From positions 34,698,501 to 34,762,500 of the forward strand of contig NC_091255.1 in the NCBI RefSeq assembly GCF_042477335.2: a stretch of 64,000 bases of DNA, given 5' to 3'. The translations under genes were made by a program, and so were the position numbers. Each line of letters begins with the position of its first letter. The first letter of the stretch is position 1. The notes beneath the pieces are model-generated. The model saw nothing but the letters and a program-made list of their open reading frames with translations, did no database searches and had not been told where the DNA came from. Of the stretch, positions 1-8,604 are shown piece by piece. This DNA is from Ovis canadensis (taxonomy: Eukaryota > Chordata > Mammalia > Artiodactyla > Bovidae).

Positions 1-1093
1 AGCACCACAGACACATTTCAAAAAGCCATTTTAAATAATAGGAAACCTAATGAGATGATTTAAGCTTTGGAAGTCCCAAATTAAGGTGTGAGCAAATAAA
101 AAGAAACTTTTCAGTACTTTATTGTTCAGAGAGATGATTACCATAGAGATTGCCAGAAGCCTTTTTTTTTTTAACTGTTCATAACATAATGCTATTTTCA
201 GAGGTGTTATGCAGAACCCCAACATATAAACACATAAAAATAATATTTACTTACTATAAACTCAGCAGTAAGAAAGAGGATGTTAGATAAAAGAAAAATT
301 TGGTTTAGGAGCTTATGGTTGACAGTTGCCATCTTAAATCAGCTTTAGTATATATATATTTTTTAATATCTTGTTTTCATTGTTTAATGTTTTAAAAATC
401 CTGAGTCACAGGGATAAATATAAATAATAAATATTCATCTTTTAGTTTAATGATAGTGTTACTGATAACTAGGGCTAAAACAATAGAGGAAAAAATAGAG
501 AAATTTTCATTAAAATTATGTAATAACTGCTCATATTTCTTGGTGTAAATAGAAATACAAAAATTATATCTAAAATTTCAACAAACAGTTCTCTGTAAGT
601 CAACGTTATCAGGACAAGTAAAACTGCACGTTTCACACCTGACTTACCATCTGTGACAGGACTGTTCACTAAGCTGCTGTGCTGGAGGAGTGCAGTAGCT
701 TCAGCAGTTTCATGTAAGTAGACGTGTGCAAGCACAGGTTTTTACAGAGCTAGAGCCTTTCTTACCGTTTTATTTTGAAAACTAAATAAATGCAGAGATG
801 GACAGAAAGGCATAAGTCAGTTCCTTGATAGCAAGTGTTTATGTTCAGTGAACTCTGTGTTAATACTTGGAAAAAGAACATATTTGTAATGAGTTTCTTA
901 ATTATACTTTTAAAACGTATTTGAAAACTAAAGTCATTTTTTTAAATTCCCAAACCCCTGACATAGTGCCACAGTATGAAGGTCCTGTTGACCTTGCATC
1001 ACTTCCGTCATCACCAGATGCATTTGTGGCCTACTCGGGTGAATTCTCTTAGTTTTCTAATGGCTTCCTTTATATTGTTGTTTCCATTTTCAG
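1..1093 (+). other. NUP88: NUP88 intron, left edge of window
   Basis: A/T-rich intronic sequence. I recognise no NUP88 exon or repeat here. Two exon-like open stretches (around 655-735 and 867-1038) are discussed as findings or rejected items. Confidence 0.6.
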
Positions 1094-1192
1094 ATCCCAA
1101 GTGTCCTTCAAGATACCACTGTACTCATGAAGCTGGTGTACATAGTGTTGGGCTAACTTGGATTCATAAACTTCACAAGTTTCTTGGGTCAG
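1094..1192 (+). CDS. NUP88: NUP88 exon, residues ~398-431
   Basis: The acceptor CAG ends at 1093 after a T-rich tract and the donor GTGAGT starts at 1193. The exon begins with the last two bases of an Asp codon and ends with the first base of another, so it enters and leaves in phase 1. It encodes the [10 protein letters not shown]...KFLGS segment at the end of the propeller region. The preceding exon is outside the window. Confidence 0.95.
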
Positions 1193-4100
1193 GTGAGTTT
1201 TTGTGCTTTTCAGTATGTTTCATAGAGTCTATCAAAAATTAGTTTGGAACAGAAAAACAATAGAGGTTATGACACCAAAAGATGGTTCTTTGAAAAGATC
1301 AGCAAAATTGAGAAACCTATACCTAAACTGACCAAAAAATACTCAAGTTACTACAATTAGAAATGAAAGAAGGGCTGTTCTGCTGACCATACAGAAATAT
1401 GAGATTATAAGGATATACCAAGAACAAAAGATGATAACGGAATACCAAGAACAACTGTATGCCAATTAGACAAGCTAAATGAGATGGACAGATTTCTGGA
1501 AAGATGCAAATCAACAAAACTGACTAAAAAAGAAATAGAAAATTCGAATAGACCTATTACATAACAATATATAACATGAGATTGAATCAGTAATCAAAAC
1601 TGATTTTGATTATTGTGCTTTGCTCAGTCACGTTTGATTCTTTGCAACCCCCTGGGCTATAGCCCGCCAGGCTCCTCTATCCATGGAATTTTCCCAGCAT
1701 GAATACTGGAGTGGGTTACCATTTCCTACTCCATGGGATCTTCCTGACCCAGGGATCAAACCCACATCTCTTATGTCTCCTGCATTAGCAGGAGGATTCT
1801 GTACTACTGCACCACCTAGGAAGCCCTTTGAAGAATTAATACCAATTCTTCCTAACTCTTACAAAAAAATACAGGAGAAAACACTTCCCTGATCACTTTA
1901 TGAGGATAATGTGCTAAAAGCCAGACAACAACATCCAAGAAAAGACTAGAGACTCATATCTCTTATGAGTGTAGATGTAACAACTATCTTGAAAAACAGG
2001 AACAAAAGTTGGAGGACCCACTTTGCAATTTCAAAACTAATTAGAAAGGTACAGTAATCAAAACAGTATGATAATTGGTGTAAGGATACAGATATAGGTC
2101 AATGAATAGAATTGAGAGTCCAGAAATACACTCTTAGATTTATAGTAAGTTGGTTTCGGCAGTGGTCCTAGAACAATTACATGGGGGAAAGAATAGTCTT
2201 TTCAACAGATGGTGCTGGGACAAGTGTACATCTACATGCAAGAATGAAATTGGACTATTACCTCACGCCAGACACAAAAATGAACTCAAAATTGATCCAA
2301 GACTAAAATATGAAAACAAAAATGATATACCACGTAGAAGAAAACACTAAAAACAACCTACAGAATGGGGGTAAATACTTGCTATCCGTATATCTGATAA
2401 TGGATTTGTGTTCTGTGATGTGTTCTTTTATAGATGAAGAAGATAAGGACAGTTTACAGGAACTGGCTACAGAACAGAAATGCTTTGTAGAACACATTCT
2501 TTGTACAAAGCCGCTGCCATGCAGGTAAAGACATTCTCACCCTTGTAAACACAGATAGTAGTTGTTTCAGTAATTCAGGTCCATGGGTATATGTGAATAT
2601 TACACTCACATGTAACAGGATTCTTCACCCCAAAAGAATCTGTTCTTCAAAAGCTCTCCTCTGCCCACGGCCACTCCACATTGTGCGTCCTCTGTCTCAG
2701 AGGTATTTCCCCTGTCATAACCCCAGGCTTCACTTGACTATGATTCTTCTATCTGATCTTAATATCATTTTATAGAGGGTTCCCTTGATTTCCCAGAACC
2801 CCTTCAAATTCTTTTATTCTTTCTCTTTGAAGCACATATTTATATTCATGTTTCTGTTCATTTACTGTCTGTCACCACTACTAGAATATATATGTTTCAT
2901 GAAGGCAAAGACCATGTCTTTTCATACTTTTTAATATATATATATAATTCCTTTTCGGCTCTGCTGGGTCTTCCTAGTCTTCTCTAGTTGCACCACGTGG
3001 GGACTGTTCTTCATTGCAGTGTGAGGGCTTTTCATTGTGCTGGCTTCTCTTGTGGCAGGGCACAGGCTCAGTAGTTGTGGCACATGGGCTTAGTTGCTCC
3101 AAGGCATGTGGGATCTTCCCAGACCAGGGATCGAACTCATGTCTCCTGCAGTGGCAGGTGGATTCTCTACCACTGAGCCACCAGGGAAGCCCTGTTTCAT
3201 ACTTTATTTATCCCATCACCTGTACCATATACCATATACCATTCAGTCTGTACACTGAAGTGTCTTGACAGGATGCCTGGGATATACTCAGTAAATATTT
3301 GATGACTAGAATAAACCAAAATAGGTTCCTCTGGAAAGGGCCTAGAGTGAGTAGAGGAGACCTGAGCAAGGAGTCAGCACTTTCTTCCAAGCAGCAAGTG
3401 GAGGATGAGGAACCCAGCCCAGGAGGGAAACTGGAGTAAAGGACTGCCAGAGAGACTCAAAGAGAACCCAGGGAAGGATGGAGGAGGATCCCAGCAGCCT
3501 CAGATAAGCACAGCAGAGCATTGCAGAGAGGTGAAGTGTCCACATGGAGGCTCATCAGGAACCACAGAGAAATGCTGTTGGGGCAGGAGAGGATAGCACG
3601 GGTGAAAAATGAATGGGAAAACAGGCAATAAAAATCTCATGTATGAACATTTCATAAACAGGTAAAATTAAACAGTATTGAATACCAATGTATACGTACA
3701 TAGATAGGAAAGCTATAAAACAAAACAAGAACCTGAGTGTCACAGAAATCAAGTGGAAGGTTGTGGTCGGGGAGAGTAACATGGGAAGTCTAAGGCCCCT
3801 GCAGTGTTCTAAGGCTTGGCCTGGAGAGTGGTGGCAGAGTGCACACATGTACTCCTTTGTGTGTATATTTCACACACTAAAAACACAAAATAAAAATTTT
3901 AACTTCCCAGACTCCCCCCAACTCACCATCACTCCCCTCCCTCTGCAAAATAAGACAACTGGGAGATGTGGCAGGAGAAATAGTGCTGCAGGCGCCTATG
4001 GAGAGACTGCTGGCTCTAAAGGGAGAGGGAGCAGGTTGAGGAGAGTGCTTCAGGTGGGACAGGTGTGAGCTGTTTATAAGCTGAGGGTAAGTAGACAGTG

Positions 4101-7100
4101 GGGAGGTTTGTGATCGCAGTCGATAGAGTGGCTCTCAGAAGAGGGGAGAGGGGGGTGGTGTCCACTGCGCAGGGGCAGAAACAAGCTGTGGGAGTGAGAG
4201 AAGCATCCAGGTAGGAGAGGAGCGCACTGGCAGGAAAGACAGCTCCTGTCTGAGGTCCACAGTTTTCGGTTTCTTCAGTGGAGTAAGAACCATGACTTGA
4301 AGCTGCCTGCTGTGCACGGTACAGTGAATCCTGTGACACAGATGCTGGCCTGCGTTGAATTTTTTAATGTCAGAAAGACACTACTGAAGAGATTGTGAGC
4401 TCTTAACTGTGTTGGGTGCTCTGCTAGGTATGCAGAGGTCCCTGGGGCTTCTGGGCGGGTTGGGGAGAAAGACGCATAGAGAACTGGCTTCAGGATATCG
4501 TGGTAACTGCTGAGATGACAGCAAGTACCAGAGGGCTGTGGGCTCCCGAGTGATCTGCAAGTCAGTGGCCTGCCTCAGGCTGCTGAGTGACAGCTTGATC
4601 CAGCCCCATGGAGCTGTAAGTGGTACGGGTTTTCCAGTCACCACCTCTGAGGTTACTGCCCTGATAGCACGTCCCAGGCAACTGCTAGCCCAGGCCTGAG
4701 AAGGCCACAAACCTCAGCCATGTTGTTGCTTTGGATCCACTGCCTTGGCTGCTCTGCAGTGTAACTATGGCTGTGTGTTCTTTTCAGGCAGCCAGCTCCG
4801 ATTCGAGGATTCTGGATTGTCCCTGACATCCTGGGGCCAACAATGATCTGCGTCACCAGTACCTACGAATGCCTCGTCAGGCCTTTACTGTAAGTCCTGC
4901 TCTTGGGTTCCCACACAGCTCTCATTAATTCTGCAAAATGTAAGCTGGGATGTTGCCCTTAGTCACCAGACTGAAAGTACATGGTTTATGCTCTGGCTTC
5001 TGACTGGAGGGTTGGAAGTGGGGTATTTCTGTTGCTCCTGCCATCTCTGGAAGAGTTTATTTTACGCATAATTTCTGGCATCTCCTTTGGCTAGCAGAGT
5101 TGAGAGCTTTAAAGTGTGGAAAGAATACTAAAATACTGAACTCCATCATTAATATGAGTTAGATTTAGTGATTTTAAACTCTGTGTCAGGCTCAGAAGTA
5201 CTAGCCATTTACCTGCACTCCATCCTATAATCAGACCAGCGGGCTACAGTCCATGGGGTCAGAGTTGGACACAACTGAGCAACTAAACCACCACACTACA
5301 AGGACAGCACTGTTATCCTCATTCCATAGACGAGGAAACAGGAATAGAGAGGTTAAGTCGATGCTGAAGTCATAGGGAACACCGAGAATGCGGCTGCACA
5401 TATGGGGCTTTCTGACTTAAAAGTCCACACTCACTCTTAATTTCTCCATCTCTGCCAGCCTCACAGGCTCATCATAGAATGTGTAAACTGGAAGAAAGGT
5501 GGTATGCAGCTGAACTCATAATTCTTATTCCCCTTAAGGAACCCATAGTGAGCTATTGGTTATCTAGATACCTTCAAATCATTTTTCTGCCAACTCCCTG
5601 AAATGTAAGTTGTCTATGTAAAGTAACATTAACAATCGCCCAGGTTTGAATTATTGCAAAGTTAGTCACTTGCCAAGCTGTTAAAGTCTTCAGTCTTTGA
5701 AGTTTTCTGAAGTTATTGAGAGTTTTTGTTACATATTATAGTTTCTTAACCGTCAGAATTCCGGATAAATGCAACATGTTTCTTATACTTAAAGCAAGTA
5801 TCTCCATGGTCAGTGTTATTTATTTTGCAGAAGCACAGTCCATCCAGCGTCTCCTCCCCTGCTTTGTACCCGAGAGGATGTTGAAGTAGCAGAGTCTCCC
5901 CTCCGTATTCTCGCTGAAACCCCGGATTCCTTTGAAAAGCATATTAGAAGCATTTTGCAACGCAGTGTTGCAAATCCAGCGTTTTTGAAGTATGGGATTT
6001 AGAGCATATCAATTTTTTGCTTTAATTTATGACTCTGTTGGGTCTTCACTGCTACATGTGAGCTTCCTCTAGTTTCAGTCTGTGGGGACTTATCATTGCG
6101 GTGGCTTCTCTTATTGCAGACTGCGGGCTCTACTGCACGGGCTTCAGTAGTTGGTGGTGCATGGGGTTAGTTGCGCCGCGGCATGAGGGAATCTTAGATT
6201 CTGGACCAAAGATCGAACTCATGTCCCCTGTACTGGCTGGCAGATTCTTACCCACTGGACCACCAGGGAAGTCCCAGGCCTATCAGTTTTAAATAGTGCC
6301 TCCCTTCTCTGTTTTGTAAAATGTCTGTTTTCATCCTCTTTGTCCTCAGCTGTTTCTTTTCATATACATTTTGTATGTTGGAAGAAACAAAGGGCACCTT
6401 TAATCAGCTAGTGAGAACAGAGGGAGAGAACAGACACCAGGAGGCATTTGAGAAGAATAAACAGGAACTGTAAATAGTAGTTATGTCATGAGTTTGTTTT
6501 CAGTTGTTTTATTCAATTAAGGATAGAATTTTTTTTAAGATCATCTGAAAAAGATATGGCTCCTCCTCCCGAAGAATGTCTTCAGCTCATCAGCAGAGCC
6601 ACCCAGGTGTTCAGAGAACAGTACATTCTAAAACAGGACCTGGCAAAGGAGGAGATTCAGCGGAGGTAGGATGGCCTCTGTTCACAGACTAACCCTGGCT
6701 GGTACCCAGCTTCTGATTAAACTTCTTTTGTTCTTGAAGGGTCAAACTGTTATGTGACCAAAAAAAGAAACAATTAGAAGATCTCAACTATTGTCGAGAG
6801 GAGAGGTAAGCGCCAAGACCAGACAGGAAGCAAACAGTTCAACTAGACTGGAGCTGGAGCTCTCCCTAAGATAGTGAGCAACATCAGCGGCTTCACCATC
6901 ATGGTGGACTCCTAGAGACTCTTGCTTTTTATGCCATTAGGAAAAGTCTACGGGAAATGGCTGAGCGCTTAGCCGACAAATACGAGGAAGCCAAGGAAAA
7001 ACAAGAAGACATCATGAACAGGTCAGTGGGCTATATAAACTGCATAACGTTCGGCTCCCCATTCAGGTACTACTAGTGTTACAAGTTCTCAGGTGCTGGG

Positions 7101-8207
7101 CACTCCCTGTGAGGTGTATCCTACAGAACGCAGTGCAGTGATGCCTTCCCCAAACCCACCCTGGAGGGCCCTCCTTCACAAGCACCAGATTCATACGTTA
7201 GAAGCTTCAGTTGGGATTGTGTTCCTCCCAAGGAGCTGAGATCTTAAGCTGCGACATTTGCTTCTTACTTACTTCTTGCAGGATGAAAAAAGTACTTCAC
7301 AGTTTTCACTCTCAGCTCCCAGTTCTCTCTGACAGTGAGAGAGACATGAAGAAAGAATTACAGCTGATACCTGATCAACTCAGACATTTGGGCAATGCCA
7401 TCAAACAGGTAGGAATGGATACAAGGTGGCTACATTTGGTTGGTACTTTTCAAAGTGTTCCTTCTACAGAAAATAATTTTGTCAAGTATAAAAAGAATAG
7501 GCTAAAATAAATATTATGAAAATGTATAGCAAACCACAGCTAAAGTGTCTGTGTTCTTTTTGATACTTAAGGTTACTATGAAAAAAGACTATCAACAACG
7601 AAAGATGGAAAAGGTACTGAGTCCTCAAAAGCCTACCATTACTCTCAGCGCCTACCAGCGAAAATGCATTCAGTCCATCCTGAAGGAGGAGTAAGTAGTA
7701 CTACTAATCAGCTGTTACTGCCAGGTAGTTCTCACTTTGCAAAATGCCAAAATCAACCTTTCTTTGCCCAGATAAGAGCATTTGACATTTTGCAAGTCAA
7801 ATTACCAAGACAGGAGGTCTGTGATAGTGATAAATAAGGATTTAAGAGATGAGTATGGAGGGAGTGTCAAAATGGATGTCTTTCTTTGTAATTCTTTTGG
7901 GTGGTCCAGTGTTCCCCAGTGAATATGTTCAAAAATATTCCCAGCAGTTGGACTACTGTATTTGCTGCCTCTATCCTTAAATGAATTCCTATCACCATCC
8001 ATCTGAAACCTTAAGCCATTAATTTTAGCAAAACACTTCTAAAATATTTCAACATTACTAAATTCTTAAGAATCAGTGTTAATTATTAATGGCTTATTAA
8101 TTCATTGTATTCCCCCAAAGTGAGTAACTGTATGATTTTACAGGGGTGAGCACATAAGAGAAATGGTGAAGCAAATTAACGACATCCGAAATCATGTAAA
8201 CTTCTGA
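1094..8207 (+). CDS. NUP88: NUP88, nucleoporin 88 kDa, C-terminal ten coding exons (gene 5' end outside window)
   Basis: Ten exons (1094-1192, 2434-2524, 4788-4889, 5831-5989, 6540-6665, 6740-6805, 6941-7021, 7282-7408, 7572-7690, 8144-8207) join with consistent phases into 344 residues plus TGA. This corresponds to about residues 398-741 of the 741-residue mammalian protein. The product is recognised from runs such as [20 protein letters not shown] and [17 protein letters not shown] at the C terminus. NUP88 is a non-FG nucleoporin of the cytoplasmic face of the nuclear pore, where it forms a complex with NUP214 and NUP62 and supports CRM1-dependent export. By family knowledge the N-terminal part is a beta-propeller (ending in the first exons here) and the C-terminal part is helical coiled coil. 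The stretch from about residue 585 on is visibly rich in K, E, Q and heptad-like leucines. No stop or frameshift interrupts it. It converges on RABEP1. Confidence 0.96.
1615..1826 (-). repeat. Bov-tA SINE (tRNA-Glu-derived)
   Basis: Reverse-oriented pecoran SINE in a NUP88 intron. From low to high coordinates it reads GCTCAGTCACG, the TTTGCAACCCC region, GAATACTGGAGTGGGTTACC, the box-B-like GGGATCAAACCC and the terminal CCACCTAGGAAGCCC. The tRNA-derived head is at the high-coordinate end. Confidence 0.9.
2434..2524 (+). CDS. NUP88: NUP88 exon, residues ~431-461
   Basis: The acceptor TAG ends at 2433 and the donor GTAAAG starts at 2525. It encodes [15 protein letters not shown]...CTKPLPCR, completing the Asp codon from the previous exon and leaving two bases of an Arg codon. 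Confidence 0.95.
2780..3305 (+). repeat. L2-type LINE 3' end, split by a CHR SINE
   Basis: The left part (TGAAGGCAAAGACCATGTCTT) and right part (TGCCTGGGATATACTCAGTAAATATTTGATGA) are the classic ancient L2 3' tail pattern. They are separated by the CHR SINE at 2931-3194. Confidence 0.65.
2931..3194 (-). repeat. CHR-type SINE with 11-bp target-site duplication
   Basis: Reverse-oriented cetartiodactyl SINE: GGCTCTGCTGGGTCTTCCTAG to CCACTGAGCCACCAGGGAAGC. It is flanked by TTTCATACTTT at 2920-2930 and 3195-3205, showing insertion into the L2 tail. Confidence 0.85.
3306..4787 (+). other. NUP88: NUP88 intron without recognised element
   Basis: Intronic sequence between exons at 2524 and 4788, G/A-rich around 3340-4330. 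No exon, RNA gene or familiar repeat could be named. The open frames here are on both strands and lack splice or homology support. Confidence 0.5.
4788..4889 (+). CDS. NUP88: NUP88 exon, residues ~461-495
   Basis: The acceptor TTTTCAG ends at 4787 and the donor GTAAGT starts at 4890. It encodes the [19 protein letters not shown] segment and ends after CT of a Leu codon that the next exon completes. Confidence 0.95.
5200..5400 (-). repeat. MIR fragment interrupted by a Bov-tA 3' fragment
   Basis: At 5297-5400 the reversed MIR core is visible (TTATCCTCATTCCATAGACGA, then GAGAGGTTAAG). A plus-strand Bov-tA 3' portion lies at about 5236-5292 (GGGCTACAGTCCATGGGGTC, then GACACAACTGAGCAACTAAA). Confidence 0.6.
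5831..5989 (+). CDS. NUP88: NUP88 exon, residues ~495-548
   Basis: The acceptor TTTTGCAG ends at 5830 and the donor GTATGG starts at 5990. It encodes [19 protein letters not shown] through SVANPAFLK, at the transition from propeller to the helical C-terminal half. Confidence 0.94.
6017..6280 (-). repeat. CHR-type SINE
   Basis: Reverse-oriented copy from CTCTGTTGGGTCTTCACTGC to CCACTGGACCACCAGGGAAG in the intron after the 5831-5989 exon. Flanking TATCAATTTT (6007-6016) and TATCAGTTTT (6281-6290) look like a target-site duplication with one mismatch. Confidence 0.85.
6540..6665 (+). CDS. NUP88: NUP88 exon, residues ~548-590
   Basis: The acceptor is a non-consensus AAG at 6537-6539 behind a run of T, and the donor is GTAGGA at 6666. 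It encodes [20 protein letters not shown] through LAKEEIQRR, the start of the coiled-coil portion. Confidence 0.93.
6740..6805 (+). CDS. NUP88: NUP88 exon, residues ~590-612
   Basis: A 66-bp exon with acceptor AAG at 6737-6739 and donor GTAAGC at 6806. It encodes [20 protein letters not shown], highly charged and helical in character. The intron before it is only 74 bp. Confidence 0.94.
6941..7021 (+). CDS. NUP88: NUP88 exon, residues ~612-639
   Basis: The acceptor TTAG ends at 6940 and the donor GTCAGT starts at 7022. It encodes [20 protein letters not shown] followed by QEDIMN. The regular spacing of hydrophobic residues fits coiled coil. Confidence 0.95.
7282..7408 (+). CDS. NUP88: NUP88 exon, residues ~639-681
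   Basis: The acceptor TTGCAG ends at 7281 and the donor GTAGGA starts at 7409. It encodes [20 protein letters not shown] through [10 protein letters not shown] and ends in phase 0. Confidence 0.95.
7572..7690 (+). CDS. NUP88: NUP88 exon, residues ~682-721
   Basis: The acceptor is AAG at 7569-7571 and the donor GTAAGT at 7691. It encodes [16 protein letters not shown] through [12 protein letters not shown] and ends after GA of a Glu codon. Confidence 0.95.
8144..8207 (+). CDS. NUP88: NUP88 terminal coding exon and stop
   Basis: The acceptor TTTTACAG ends at 8143. It encodes [20 protein letters not shown] followed by TGA at 8205-8207. This is the canonical NUP88 C terminus. Confidence 0.97.
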
Positions 8208-8425
8208 ACCACCAGGAACAGACTCGCATCTGAAGTTAACACATGTGAAGGCTTAATCTCATTATAAAATGAACAAGTAGCAGTAATTTATAAAGAAGCA
8301 GGTGCCTTGTTAGCGTATCAGTCTCATAATTTATAAAGAGGTATTCTGGATGAACTTTGGTGTGATTGTACATCACTTTTTATACTGTTTTATAATTAAT
8401 TGAATAAATGCTTGTATTTAAAAAA
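8208..8425 (+). other. NUP88: NUP88 3'UTR
   Basis: A short A/T-rich 3'UTR of about 215 nt from the stop codon to just past the AATAAA at 8403-8408. The exact cleavage site is inferred as 10-25 nt after that hexamer. No other open frame or repeat is seen. Confidence 0.8.
8403..8408 (+). terminator. NUP88: NUP88 polyadenylation signal AATAAA
   Basis: Canonical AATAAA 196 nt after the NUP88 stop codon and the only one in the UTR. It is followed by TTGTATTT and an A run. Confidence 0.85.
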
Positions 8426-8454
8426 AAGCCTGAGATTTTGAGCTACACACTGCC

Positions 8455-8492
8455 AGACCTCCATAAACCCTATAGACCTCCATAAACCCTAC
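8455..8492. repeat. 19-bp tandem duplication between the two genes' 3' ends
   Basis: AGACCTCCATAAACCCTAT at 8455-8473 is repeated at 8474-8492 with only the last base changed. It lies between the NUP88 and RABEP1 polyadenylation signals. Confidence 0.9.
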
Positions 8493-8604
8493 TGAGTTTT
8501 CTCCATATTTGAGCAAGAGTAAAAGCTGCATCTTAAAGTATAGCAACACCAGAAATGTGACTCTGAAGAGAACCCTCAGATTGAAAGAAAAAGGCCACAC
8601 GGTA

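Noticed and set aside
475..735. Minus-strand open frame with a good donor (ATG then GTAAGT near 650) and a plus-strand exon-like stretch 662-711
   Set aside because: There is no convincing acceptor upstream on the minus strand. On the plus strand the stretch does not match NUP88 and has stops in the needed phase.
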